Shown here: positions 32,643-44,261 of the stretch, piece by piece
Layout: the number at the start of each line of letters is the position of its first letter
Position numbering within the stretch: position 1 is the stretch's first letter
Assembly (NCBI GenBank): GCA_015680905.1
Contig: CM027381.1
Location: forward strand, 17,709,501-17,773,500
Length of the DNA stretch: 64,000 bases
Direction of reading: 5' to 3'
Source: Coptis chinensis
Taxonomy: Eukaryota; Streptophyta; Magnoliopsida; Ranunculales; Ranunculaceae
The notes under the pieces: generated by a model
Told to the model about the DNA's origin: nothing
Seen by the model: the letters and a program-made list of their open reading frames with translations, nothing else
Databases searched by the model: none
Program-made: the position numbers and the translations under genes

Positions 32643-35536
32643 TATAACACCCCGTGTTTTAGTTCTCTTATTTTCATAATAATAATAATAATGAATAATA
32701 TATAAAATAATATATGATAACTATCAGTTAAGGATAAGAGTCCCGTAACTAATAGATAAGGGCTGTTCTTGTTTTTCGGGGAGTTTTCTCACGTAGAGTT
32801 TTTGGGGAAAAAAAAACACAGCGAGGGTTTTAGAAAAAAAATGGGAGTTTTACTGAAGGAAGGAAAGGAAGTTTTTCCTGGTAGCTGGTTGATAGTCGGA
32901 GCGCGCTAAAGGTGAGTAGCTATTTTGCTATTTCACCAGATGTATAGTTTTCATATATCGGTGTATACTATCAAATATTTCTGTTTTGTATACTGTTCAT
33001 TAGATTGTTTTTATTCGACGTCGTGTTGTCGAGTTGTTAAAACTCTAGTGAAACTCGGATTTGATATAAACTGTCGAAACTTTGTTAAAAAAATTGGTTA
33101 AACTGTCGAACTGGGATACTGTGTCTATATACTGTCGACATTGATATTGGTGTCAATACTCTTTGTTGAACTATTGCGGCTTGGGCAGTCGAAGCTCTGT
33201 TCAAGCTTTGAACAGGCGCTAATGGCGTCGCTAGAGAAAGAAACAAAAGGGGAACAAAATCCTTTAATTTGTTTAAACTATGGTTTTATCTTGTGATGTT
33301 AAACTGTTGTATTGTGGTTTGATGTTGGGGACGTCGAGATGGAAATTTGGAGTGTCTTTGTTGGAGCTTGAGAAGCGTTAATGGCGCCGAACGCCATTAG
33401 TGAGGCGATGAGTTGTGTTTTGGATTTTTTGTTGGTTTGAGGTTGGGTAGTGATGTCGGATTAAATGTTAGACTTGGGTGGGTACATAAGAGCTTGGAAA
33501 AGCCATTAATGGCGGTCCGAAATTGTAGATCTAGTTTGAGGAAGAGGTTGATTCTTGATATTAGAATTTGTGGTTTTGTTAAAGTTGTATGGGTTTGTAA
33601 GGGGTTCAAAACCGTGGGCTTGAAAGGGGTGGTCGTGTGGAGGAGTGTGGTGGTCGGTTTTGGGTGGGTGGAGGAAGAGAATTGGTGGAGAAGAAGCGTA
33701 GTCGGTTTGGGCTTGGGCGGTTTAGATTGTTGGGCTTTGGGTTGGTTAGTTGGGCGAAACGTTTTAGTTTTGGTTGGGGCCTAACTTGTTTAGTTGGTTT
33801 GGTCCATTTTCTTTTTAAGTCTTTGGGCGAACTTAGATTGTTTTGTTGGGCGGTTTGGTTAAATTTTCGGGGCGAACTTCGGTTGTGTTTTGGGCGGTTT
33901 CTAATATTGCTTAGGGCCAGTCCATAGGACTTAATATAGATCCAATTGGGTCAGGTGGAATAAATAAGTTGGTTTTAGACTTTCGGGTTCTAAGGTTTGG
34001 GCTTGGCCAGTTGGGTTCGCACCATTACCTTCGTCATGAGCCCATGAGCCATGCATTTTGACCTTAGCCATGAACCATGGCTATGACCCCGAACCTGTTG
34101 AACATGGAAACGACAATTTGACTTCGACCATGATGGTTGACTTTGACTTTGATCAGGATTGACTTTGACCAGGGTTGACTTTGACCAGTTGACCCAATTT
34201 GACCTTTTAACTCGGATTATGATTTGGGTTATTAAGATAGGTCTAGGGCTATTAGCATACTTGACTTTAGGCTAAGACCTCTATATATATCGTGTATGTG
34301 TATTAACTACTATGTGATTTTTGCGATTATTTTATGATATGCAACGTTATGACACTAAGACATCCCCGAAATTAATAACAGCGTAAATCGAAAATACAGG
34401 AATCAAGATACTCATTCGTTCTCTGAAATGATATATAAAATAAAGTTCAATAATGCGTAAATAAATTTACGCGACTCTTTTAGAACTCTCCATGCCTAAA
34501 GTTTTGGAATCGAGTTTTATGACTGTTGATGTCATATGTTAGGTGAGCATTTATTGAATGTGCCATAAATGGCCCGTTAGCGTTATATAGGGGTATTCAT
34601 TGAATGTGCCATGAATGACCCGGTATTCATTGAATGTGTCATGAATGACCAGATTGTTTGGGATGCCCTAGAGAGGAACTAAGGTATTAAGCCTTGCGGG
34701 GTTAGTGGTATTAATTTGATTATGTGAGTGTTTGGGTTTTCTTTTGAATGCCTAATATAATATTTACAAAGGTTATATAGAAGTTCTAACTTTCTTTTGT
34801 AGGAGGGTAGGACTTAATAACATTTTGTCTTGGGGGCCTTGATCCTACCCTTATATAGCGATGGATATCGGTAAGTTTTAATTAAATGATTTAGATATTA
34901 AAGCGAGTTATTTGAATGAGTTAATATAATGGAAGTCTTGCTTGGAAAGAAATTATGCGGTTAAAATGACGGAAACTAATTGTCTTCCATTTTGTGAATG
35001 ATTAAGTTATGGGATAATATAAAGTGATTGTTTGAATAATTAAAGTATGATAATGTTTATATGTGGTTAGTCTACTCATACCAAGCAAATTCAATTTTTT
35101 GACCCATGTTTACTTTGTTTTTGGCAGCGTGGGTGTGTTCCCAGTGGAAAGCGAGTGGAACATGGCGTGTGATTTGGATTTTTCTTTGGAAGCGGTATGG
35201 GAGTTTAGTTTATTAGGTCCGATCTTTTGGAATGATGTAATAACGTAGGTTACATTTTATATGACATGAGAATACGATGTTGGAAATTGTTATTCTTAAA
35301 GTTTGTTTATGTTTGTATTGGGATGGAAGAAAGTTTTTAATAAAGTGATAGTTGAGGAATTTGGAGATTTTTGTTGTTAAGTTGATCCGGTTGTGATGTG
35401 GGTTTTAGGTTTTGACATGTGTTGTATCCATCCCGTCATAGCCTGGGTTTTTAGACAATTGAACATAGTGATGTTTGAGATATTTATATTTCAAATATTC
35501 ATTATTTTTAATTGTTTAGAAAATCGGGCTGTGACA
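32643..35536 (+). mobile_element. 2.9-kb solo LTR of a Ty3/gypsy element
   Basis: Starts TATAACACCCCG and ends GGGCTGTGACA. This matches the TGTAACACCCCG...TGTGACA pattern of large plant chromovirus (Tekay/Del-like) LTRs, with the initial TG changed to TA. ATATT is duplicated at 32638-32642 and 35537-35541. No internal retrotransposon genes are present, so it arose by LTR-LTR recombination or is a lone LTR. Contains a short tandem repeat (GAATGTGCCATGAATGACC, about 34550-34655). Long GT-rich open frames near 33413-33927 are not genes. Confidence 0.88.
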
Positions 35537-37430
35537 ATATTCGCCGGTTAGATCCCTGGACTCTACTTACTGTGAATTTACACGAATTACTGCGTTGTTT
35601 TTCCAATTTTCCGATTTTTGTCACTATGGTTGTCGCCAAGGACATTCGCACATGAAACCACGTTTAAAATGCTATTACAAGGACTGTTTTTGGGGAAGGA
35701 CTATTTCCAGAAAGTGTTTCCGGAGAAAGATAATTTTTAGAGACTATTTGCAAACTTTTTCTTGAAATAATTTTCTGAATAACAAGTAGTGATCTAAGTA
35801 CTAGAAGCTCAGCTAGTTGTGAAGAACCGGAACAATGATTGTTTTGTTAAAAAAATAGAAGTGAGAACATAAAATTTTCTATAAAAGATCCCCCTTTTCT
35901 TTTTTCTAAAAAAAAATATTGCTAACCTAAGAAAGAGAAAAAGAAAAATTGAGAGGGAATGTTAATTCGAGATGACTGAAGAGTAACTTTTAGTGAAAAT
36001 TTGTAATTAGAAGTGTGGGTAGCTAAATTGAAAAAAGGAATTGAAGATCAATTGAGATAGAAGAAGAAGAATTGTTGGAACTATTCAGAGCTTGAAGAAT
36101 TGTCTTTGGTTTTTAAAGCTTGCTAGCTAATTCCTGCTTTTGTGAGTGTCTCCCATATTTAATTTTTTAAATTTGAAATTAATTGTAAATTTTCTTATGG
36201 GCTTGTTTAAAATCTTAGGGTTTTGGAAAAAAGTTAGAACTTAGAGTGGAGATATTGGTATTTTTTATTAGTTATTGGTCTAAAGACTCAAGTAACTTGT
36301 GGAAAATTGTATGGAGATATAAGTGTAGAAAACCCTCAAAGTTGCAGTAGTTTTTTCTTTTATTTGAAAGTGGAGAATGTAGTGTAATTTGTCCAATCTT
36401 AGTTTTCTTTTAATGAGTTTGAGTTCATATTTTCATGAATTCATAACCTAGCCATGTTGGAAGGATTAGTATGGATGTGGGGTATATTGAATGTAGTTTT
36501 TTGAAATTATATTCAATAATCCTTAAATCCAATACAACAACATCCCATGGTTATGAATTCATGAAAATACAAATTCAAACTATCAAAGGAAAACTAAGAT
36601 TACACCAAGTCCAATACTTTTAAATAAAAAAGAAATAGAATGCAAATTTGGGGGATTTCTAAACTTATATCTCCAAAAAATATTCTAGGTGATGCTCTCG
36701 TCTTTAGACCCTTAATTAATAAAAAATCAAAATCTCTACTCCAATTTCTAACTTTTCCTAAAACCTTAATGTGGGATTTTAACAAGGCTACCCATGAGAA
36801 ATTATTTTGTTAATTTGAAACTTTTTCCGAAACCCTACACATGAGAGACACTCACCAAAGCAAGAATTATCTACCAAGCTTAAAAAACCAAAGGCAATTA
36901 TTCAAGTTCCTAATAGTTCTTTCAATTCTTCTTCTTTTATCTCAATGTTCTTAAATTTCGTCTTCCAATTTAGCTACCCACACTTCTAATTACAAGTTTT
37001 CACCAAAAAAAACATACTATATAATCATCTCAAAATAACATTCCCTCTCAATTTTTCTTTTTCTCTTTTTTAGGTTAGCTCTATCGGAGGAAAATAGGGA
37101 AAAGAGAATGTTGTCTGGAAATTTTATGTTACCACTTGTTTTTTAACAAAACCAGTTCCTACTATAAAATTATTTCAAATTGTCCCTAAAAAGTGTCATT
37201 TTCATAAATATTCCTGGAAACAGTCTTTCGTCGAAAACAGTCCTTGTAATAGCATTTTAAATGTGGTTTCGTGCTCTCTCCTTGGGGACATCCAAACACC
37301 TCCATACCAGGTTGACATTCAAAAACAAATTAAATGACATTCTAATACCGACATCATCAAACCATATAAATTTTCTAATATATATACTAGTTCAAAAATT
37401 ATTTGAAAATAAAATGCGAAAGGAAAAAAG

Positions 37431-37968
37431 TCGGGTGTCACATTGCAGGGTGACGCCTAATGTGTGCGCACCCATGAGCTTATCTAAACCATGGTTCAAC
37501 AACCACGTCATTATGGATCGATACAGAGATTTTAGTTCGTATAGATTGCTCCATGGGTTCACACTTCACAGTTTGATCCATTTAAGAGAACATTTTATTT
37601 AGCTTAGTTGTCATGTTTATACTGAGTTCCTTGTTTCCATATTGGTTTAGAACTATATTGCATGAACCATTCATCTTCATTGTTATTTGGAGACCACATT
37701 TGGTAAGGTTAGAAATTTTAGAGTAACTTGATTTGTGTGGAGATGATCTATGCATTAACGATATCCACCAAAAATCATTGAAACCTAGACTTCTAAGTTT
37801 CTCAACGATTTTGAGTTTGCATGTGTCAAATATCCAATAGTCCCTAGAATACCTCCCGTGAAGTAACTGTGGTTTTACGAGGTTTTCTCATGATCTGGGA
37901 ATACTTGGATTTATCAATTGGGGGGGTGTTCTCAATGGACTTTCCTGTATTCCACCGTGGCAAGAGCA
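37431..37968. other. No gene seen
   Basis: Spacer between the foldback arm and the TTA-flanked element; nothing recognised. Confidence 0.45.
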
Positions 37969-38084
37969 TTAGAGCATCTCTAGGTGGTGGTAGCATACTC
38001 TTCATATTTGAAGAAATTTTTTGAAGAAGTTGGTTGCAAATTTCGACCAACTCTAGCTAGTTGCAAATTTCGCGAGCAAATTCA

Positions 38085-38190
38085 CTCGACGGGCCCACCC
38101 TGCGCGACAGTGGTACTGGCGCGCGCCAATACTAATGTCGCATGCTATGTTTAATATTATGTCGCGCGACAGTCGGACTTTTGTCATTTC
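38085..38190. repeat. Left subterminal GC-rich palindromes (GTCGCGCGAC, GGCGCGCGCC)
   Basis: Contains CTGCGCGACAGTGGTACTGG, GGCGCGCGCCAATACTAATG and GTCGCGCGACAG. The same motifs recur at the other end of the element (41935-42070). They are plausible transposase-binding sites. Confidence 0.65.
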
Positions 38191-38234
38191 ACAACTTTTT
38201 TTTCAACTTAAGTCACTCTAGTTCTAGGAAAAAA

Positions 38235-40360
38235 ATGAGTTTCGACGGCGAATACGTCTATAATAACTAAACACGATGGAGTGGTGACGGTGAGGAAGAA
38301 GAAAACAGTGGTAATAGTGCATACGTTTGGAACAATCCCATTGGTGATCTAGATGATGAACCAACCACTTCTGGAGCTGGAAATTAGGGAGCTGAGGCTG
38401 ATGATCCATTGCTGCTTCAATATCAGCAAGTCGATTTTGAATTTCCTGCGGAGGCTATTGATTTCAGCCATCTTAGGCCGGTGTCTAAGAGGTTTCATGA
38501 TAGGCATGTCTCAAGAGTTGTTCTTGAACAACATGAATGTATTTTAATTTCATAAATTAGTAGTAGTAGTAGTTAATTTTAGTAGTTCAATACGTACATT
38601 TTTATTTTTATTTATTTTAATTTTAGTTTCATTTTCGTACATCGGAGATGTGTTATGTATCGGGTTGGTGCACTCCCGATGCGCTTTAAGACGTGGTGGG
38701 ATGATATTAAGAAAGTCGGTGCACTTGACCATGTTAGAGATGCAATTTTAGCGACTCCCTTTGCTCATCTAGTTGACATCCCTTACAATAAGACTGACAT
38801 TCAGGGAGTTATCAATGGTTTAGTTGAGAGATGGTAGGATAGTACACATACTTTTCACTTCCCTCAGGGAGAGTTGGGCTTCACTCTATTAGATTTTTGC
38901 ATGATATCTGGTTTGAGTATAAGATTAGGTATTCTGTTGAGATGTAGCACTGAATTCCAGAGTTGTGCCCAAATGATGACTTTCTTCCCTTGTCTGACCG
39001 AGGAGTCATATGACAGTGCTGGTGTTAGGATTTATGGTATCAAGGCTGCATACATTACACGGTTGACTACTGATTCAGGATTGCAGTTTTTGATAGATTA
39101 TTTGTCACTTGATTCTGATGATGGTCAAGCACATGTTGATGAGTATGTAAGAGCTTTCTGTATGTATTTGATGGGTGTCTTCTTTTTTCCTTCTGGTCAT
39201 TCCACGATTAATTTGGGATATCTAGCAAACTTTGAGCACTTGCATGAGTTGGGCGGTATTGATTTTGGTGGAGCCATATACGGTCATTTGTTGCGTTGTT
39301 TAGATAGGGCTTCTCGGCAGACTGGTGTTGTCAGTAGTCCCCAGATGGGAGGGTTTGTCATTCTCTTAGAGGTATGGTTTTATGAGTATTTCCATGCTGC
39401 AAATCCTATTCTCACAGAGTATACTGATGAGAGGCCGAGGCTCAGGGCTTGGCACGGACCTCGTCGAGCTCGTCTGACCAGTGACATCAGTCATAACATA
39501 ACTTTTGTCCGAACCCAGATCGAGCTTAGCAACACAGGCTTCTATTGTTTGGGCCTTGGAGGGACATCCGTGCACATCGGGGCGAATGACTGTAGATATG
39601 CATTGTTCATTTCTCATAGGAGGATGGTATTCACTTGTGGGAGTGATATGGAGTGGTATTTAGGGGATAGATGTTACAGACAACTCACACCATACTTTGG
39701 TATCCCCCCTGATCCGCCTACCCATGTATCAGAGGCTAAGGACATGACTTTAGAGCAAGTCATTGAGAGTAGCGTGCATTGGACTTGGCTCACCGGGCTT
39801 CCCGACCTAGTTACATTGCAGACTTATGAAAGATACTACCGTATTCGGTTTAGGGTGTCTATTGGTCATTTGCTCCCCCACCGTAGGGTCGCATGAGGGC
39901 AACATTCATCACGGTTAGCAATTTGGGTGTCGGATGTGAATTCAGATTGGCCCATTTGTCTGAAACCGGCGTTTTAGCCTGGACCTATACACACATTTGT
40001 TCCAGTGCCAGATCCCCCTCAGTCAAAGTGGCCTTGGGTTTTCAGTTTGAGCGATCCGAGTGGCCAGATGATTTACCAGCCCATTTCTTCTATTGATGAC
40101 ACTTCGTACAGTTAGAGTTTGACCTTGGACATCTATCTATGGTAATTATTTTTATTGGTTTTGGTTTATTATTTTTGTTTATTATGAAAATTTCATAAAT
40201 TATTAATGAATAATTATTTTAGGATGACCTACGCATGAGATATGAGACAAGCATTCGTGTAAATGATGGCTTGTGCTCCTCGGTATTCGCCTATAGTGTT
40301 GAGAGAGAGAGACTTTTTTCCCAGGCTCATGTGGATTATGACGATTTGCAACATGATTGA
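38235..40360 (+). pseudogene. Plant mobile domain (PMD) gene in the TTA-flanked element, broken
   Basis: Exon 1 begins at ATG 38235 (MSFDGEYVYNN), with stops at about 38268 and 38388, and reaches HLRPVSKRFHDRHVSRVV before a donor near 38537. The main exon (about 38630-39896) has the PMD start FKTWWDDIKKVGALDHVRDAI, then VINGLVERW followed by TAG 38835-38837, then HTFHFPQGELGFTLLDFCMISGL. A long C-terminal part with GYLANFEHLHELGGIDFGGAIYGHLLRCLDRAS follows. A frame overlap at 39893-40096 and a last piece ending at TGA 40358-40360 complete it. Same broad family as the gene at 12.5-14.8 kb but clearly diverged from it. PMD cargo is known in some plant transposons. Confidence 0.75.
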
Positions 40361-40765
40361 TTGATGTTTCTGTGCTCGGATTGATCACACAAGGGTGAGT
40401 TCATCACAGCATGGCCAGACGGAGAGTTCAGCACAAAGACAGTCGAGGAGGAGTTCACGGCAGAGGAGGCGTATGTAGGACGGTCTAGGAGGTTGTTGTA
40501 TGACGATTATTATTATGTTGTGTGATTTAAAATTGTTCATTTGATCATTTTGATATGTTGTGTGATTATTATTATGTTGTGTGATATGTTGTGGTTATTA
40601 TTATGTTGTGTGATTTAGAATTTACTTCTTTTGATTTAGCAAATGAATTGCAATTTTTATTAATAGAACGACAACTAATACATGATTGCAAAAACATAAA
40701 ATAAAAATAAATAAATAAAAGACAACTATTACATATCACCTTTATTACATACTACTAGAGTTACT

Positions 40766-41842
40766 CTAGTTATCAAGCCAGTCATCATTTTCTTCATCAT
40801 TGGCTTCTTCGTCGTTGGAAGCATCATTTGTACTACTTGCTCCAGCTTTTTTTCCCCCATATTTAGCTACAATTGCATCTTGTTTTAGCTCTAAAACCCT
40901 TCGCAAACGAGGATTGACATTGTCGAGTGATATTGCCAACAACCTAGTCTCATTTTCCTTCTCTCTAACACGGAGTTTTTCTTGCTTCAAAAATAACTTT
41001 TTTTGTGTCTTCTCTTGCTTCAATTTCATCATACTTTGAAATTGCTCATTTTGAATCTCTTCTTTATTTCTTCAACTTTCTTTAAAAGCTTCAAGAAATT
41101 CATCCATATTTTTAGCAGTGGATGCAACATTACCCTCGATAGTAGAAACAACTTTCTTGTTCTTCTCAATTTCTTTGCTCTGCTTCCTACCGACTGACCT
41201 CTTCAAAAACCTTTGATCTTTGCTAGGATCGTATTCGAAAGTCTGATGAAGGTGAAGGGGGTAGAGTAAGGCGTTGAAGGGGTTGGGGTTGAGAGTGAAG
41301 AATCGAAACCTTCAACATCTTCGGATCTTGCTTTCTTCTTTGGTCTTGGAGCAAGCGTTTCGTTGTATAACTGAGTTCTTTGCTACTTTGGCGTATTTTT
41401 GACTAGATTATAACAATCTTGCCATATCTATGGTTTTCCAGTAGTAGCCGCATAAGTTGTTGCTGCGTCTGAAAGCTACGTTTATTAAAAAAAAAAAATC
41501 AATATCAAGTAGTATATAAAACGAAGTATAAACGAATCTTACAATGTCTTCACATCCCCACCCACTTGGAGGTTGTTCTTCAAGCTTTCTTAGTATAACA
41601 TGATATTTGTTGAAGAACGGTAAAATAATCGACCAACGTTGTGAGACTCCCTTCTACTTACGGTTACGGTCAAAACCTTGAATTTCATTCATCCTAGCCA
41701 TAATTCGTTCCCAATAAACTTGACCCGATTGATCATTCCCTACTATAGGATCTTCTCCAATCTTAATCCGCGCTTTAGTAAGAGCAATATTTTCTTCATT
41801 TGTCCAACTTGGAGCCCTTCCTTGTTTTGGTTGTGACATTGA
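40766..41842 (-). pseudogene. Myb/SANT and NAM-associated-like gene (Harbinger ORF1-type), broken
   Basis: Exon 1 runs from ATG 41842 to 41543. It starts MSQPKQGRAPSWTNEENIAL with a SANT-like domain (VYWERIMARMNEIQGFDRNRK), then TAG, then KGVSQRWSIILPFFNKYH. Exon 2 starts near 41475 with DAATTYAATTGKP, TAG, IWQDCYNLVKNTPK, TAG, QRTQLYNETLAPRPKKKARS. After a frame change the C-terminal coiled coil reads RFLKRSVGRKQSKEIEKNKK and ends MMKLKQEKTQKKLF ... DEENDDWLDN at 40766. This layout is shared by plant NAM-associated proteins and by PIF/Harbinger ORF1, which helps the transposase bind DNA. Two of the TAG codons stand where tryptophan is expected. Confidence 0.7.
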
Positions 41843-41934
41843 GAGTGTTGTGTGTGAAAATGAAGAAGGAGATGAGTGTAGATATATGGATGTAGAAATC
41901 CTACCGTTTTTTGCCCGTTTTTTTTTCCGTTGGA

Positions 41935-42070
41935 GCACGCGACATTAGGAGTGGTGCGCGCCAGTAGTAGTGTCGCGCGACAGTGGTAGTGGTGCGCCGT
42001 AGTTGTGGTCAAAGTCAAAAAAGTGGGGCGACATTAGTACTGGCGCGCGATATTACTATTGTCGCTCCGC
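41935..42070. repeat. Right subterminal GC-rich palindromes
   Basis: ACGCGACATTAGGAGTGG, TGCGCGCCAGTAGTAG, GTCGCGCGACAGTGGTAG and CTGGCGCGCGATATTAC. These match the left subterminal block in motif, some in direct and some in inverted order. Confidence 0.65.
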
Positions 42071-42230
42071 ATCCGCATCCAAACCTCCAAATTTGCGAAC
42101 AAAAATGCGAATAGACAGGTTATGCGACCATGAATAAGGCCACCTAGAGATGGAATTCCGGGAAATTCCGAATTTTTTCTTCAAATATGAAGAAAAATAC
42201 ATGTTATACTACCACCTAGAGATACTCTTA

Positions 42231-43027
42231 AGGAGAATAGAGAGGGTTCGGTCTAGTGGATAGCTTTTGGTTTCACATGTTGCAGTCACATTTCTTCATT
42301 ATTGAATACTCTGTTAATTGTCGTCAATTGTGCTTTTCTTTGGTCTTTTGTTCTTGTTTATTGGTGATTGTGCATATATTCTTCTCCATCCATGAATTCA
42401 CGATGTACAAACTGCGTTATTTAAAGTCATTCCTCGTAAGTCGTAACTTGGTGCACAACCAGGAGTTAATGATGATCATAGTTCAATGTAAATTTATCGG
42501 ACTCAAGATCTCTACAACCAGGTACAGAGATCATCTCTGTAACCGTGTTATCTCGCCGTTGATCCAAATCCGAGATGTGTGTGTGCCTCGATACTTGTGT
42601 GTGTGCGCCGAGATACGAGATGTGTGTGTGTGGTAGAGATCAAGATCAGAGACCCAGTTATAGAGGAACCGGTCTCAAATTTATCTGTCCAATTTCATAA
42701 ATATGCATCAGTACAATGCTTAAGTACTACTTTTGAGTAATAAACAACTAATACAAAATGAAAGGTTCAATAGAAATATAAGATGCTGTCTACATATTCG
42801 TATTTTTCGTCCAAAAATCTATCATGATCGATTTCGTTATCAGAATTTGGTACATAAAGTTACTGCTATCTATTTTGTTGATTGCAGTTTCGAGTCTTGT
42901 CTTGTTCATGACGCTCAACTGTTTTGCTTTTGGAGATGAATGAAATAAGAACTTTTCTTGACGCAATGAGAACCATGATAGGATCAATGATTTACCAGAA
43001 GTCCAGAACACATGCTGCATATAAGTA
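42231..43027. other. No gene seen
   Basis: AT-rich with a GT-rich microsatellite-like tract near 42570-42640. A tRNA-like start (GGTTCGGTCTAGTGGATAGC near 42246) has no matching acceptor stem and was rejected. Confidence 0.45.
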
Positions 43028-43295
43028 GGAAATAGACCATGTCCTAGCAGGATGAAGCAAATTATCCCTTTGTTTGTACAAGACAGTAAGTCGGCATATC
43101 ATGAAAGGAAGCTTAGGAAATCCATTCAAACATCATATGCACCAGTATGAAAAAAACAAAAGGCAGAAAAGATACTAAGGTTTCCATTTATCTCATCTGT
43201 AAAGTGCAATCTTGTTTGAATGATATCCGACTTGCAGTCTTTTACAAACAAAGGGATAATTTGTTTCATATTGCTTGGGCATGGTCTATTCCTGG
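43028..43295. ncRNA. Candidate hairpin transcript (MIRNA-like or small MITE)
   Basis: The left arm (43028-43101) and right arm (43222-43295) pair over about 74 bases with few mismatches. CAAATTATCCCTTTGTTTGT pairs with its complement at 43245-43264. The loop of about 120 bases contains further pairing. Arm length and mismatch pattern suit a young miRNA or inverted-repeat siRNA precursor, but a short MITE would look the same. No known miRNA is recognised. Confidence 0.4.
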
Positions 43296-43639
43296 TTAGC
43301 TGCTACGAGCTGTTGTATGCTCAGGCGTTAAAATTACAAAGTTGGAATGTGATTTATGAAGGGTTTTTTGATGAATACTGGATAGTTCTTTGCAGAACTG
43401 GTCAAGCCACGGGGTTTGTGTTTTTTGGTTGTCTCTTTTATCTTATGGGCAACGCCGCAATTTCAGTAGAGTGTACTGCTACAAGATGGATGGATTTGGG
43501 CTCACTATGGCTTCGAGACTTCACATTTGGACAAACTTGTAGTCAAGATAATTTCTCCCACGGATATGTAATTGACTTGTTCAACCTGTATCAATTTTTT
43601 TGATGAGAGTTGTTATGGTGATAAATGTCTTGATATCTG

Positions 43640-44260
43640 TTAATTTATGTTAATTCAATATTTTGTATAACTAATTGCATTCGAGTATAAATAAACATCC
43701 TCTCCCACCTGAAGAAACTAGTGGCCAGAGTTTTCTGTCTTTACACGGTATCAAGCGTTCGATCCTAACATTTTCACATTTCACTTCGTCTGCTACAATG
43801 GCCTGAAACTCGACTTCAAGTTCCGGTACCTCCACCCTTTTTGATATAGCTGTTCCTTCCACTGCTACTGCACTCCAATCAACTCTTATTCATAATCTCA
43901 TATTTGTGGACCTCGACAAGATCATACTTATTGAAAGACTATGACCTTGAAAGGTATGTACTCTTCAGCAATTGATTCCATTATGGATCCAGCCGATTTA
44001 CAATGACATAAGCAAGATTGTTCTCATCGACTGGTTGCTATTCTTCTCTGTCCGAAACAGTCTTGCTCAAGCTGTGGAATTGAAAGTACTGAGTGACGTT
44101 TCTTGTTACTTGTTACTTTGTTAGGGTGGCTCTTGAGAAGCACTACGCTTCAAAATGACTATCAAGCTTCGGCTCGGGTTATAAACAAAGGCTCCAAATC
44201 AATGCAGCAATAGTTTATTCATATATGGCAAACTATTTGCTGATAAGTTTGCTTCAATTT
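43640..44260 (+). pseudogene. Copia-type gag remnant with LTR 3' end
   Basis: A TATAAATA-bearing LTR-like end runs to TCTTTACA near 43746. Next comes CGGTATCAAGCGTTC, which resembles a degraded primer site, then an ATG near 43798. The reading, in several frames, gives STSSSGTSTLFDIA, FSVRNSLAQAVELKV, VALEKHYASK and ADKFASI, matching the copia gag pattern (SLSE.VLAQAVGL..S..VW.ALE.HYASK). No pol follows at this density, so it is a truncated, very old copy. Confidence 0.55.
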
Positions 44261-44261
44261 A

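Larger units (their letters stand above)
31609..35627. mobile_element. Mutator-like non-autonomous element with 10-bp TSD (nested inserts)
   Basis: Inserted in the foldback left arm. The duplication GGTTGTCGCC is present at 31599-31608 and 35628-35637. The ends are inverted: ATAATGACAAAATTTGGA at the left and the reverse complement of ATAGTGACAAAAATCGG at the right. The right foldback arm has the uninterrupted version of the target, which confirms the insertion. Without the MITE (31966-32385) and the solo LTR (32643-35536) it is only about 0.7 kb. The 9-10 bp TSD fits Mutator-like elements. Confidence 0.8.
31455..37430. mobile_element. Foldback (palindromic) element with a nested insertion
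   Basis: The right arm (about 36506-37430) is the reverse complement of a left arm made of 31455-31608 plus 35638-36500, about 80 percent alike by eye over sampled blocks. Matching landmarks: TTTCGCATTTTATTTT...TTTTTGAACTAGTAT (31480-31520 vs 37420-37370), TTTAAAATGCTATTACAAGG (35664 vs 37260), GGAATGTTA (35950s vs 37040s), TTCATGAATTCATAACC (36434 vs 36560). The symmetry centre is near 36503 with almost no spacer. It may be a foldback transposon or two inverted copies of one LTR/MITE. A 4-kb insertion at 31609-35627 separates the outer left arm. Confidence 0.78.
37972..42227. mobile_element. TIR element (TTA TSD) carrying a PMD gene and a Myb/NAM-type gene
   Basis: Ends GAGCATCTCTAGGTGGT at the left and the reverse complement of GAGTATCTCTAGGTGGT at the right, with TTA at 37969-37971 and 42228-42230. 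CTTCATATTTGAAGAAA recurs inside both ends. GC-rich palindromes lie just inside each end. Within are a plus-strand PMD gene and a minus-strand Myb/SANT gene of the kind that forms ORF1 in PIF/Harbinger elements, tail to tail. TSD and termini fit PIF/Harbinger, but no DDE transposase is recognisable, so it would be non-autonomous. Both genes carry nonsense codons. Confidence 0.82.

Noticed and set aside
33413-33927. Gly/Val/Trp-rich ORFs
   Set aside because: They lie inside the 2.9-kb solo LTR, overlap in two frames and show no domain.
42240-42320. Possible tRNA gene
   Set aside because: GGTTCGGTCTAGTGGATAGC resembles an A-box region but there is no matching acceptor stem or T-arm.
42565-42640. 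Functional GT-rich element
   Set aside because: Looks like an ordinary short microsatellite.
43220-43603. 127-residue ORF
   Set aside because: Its first third is the hairpin arm and the rest has no recognisable motif or splice support.
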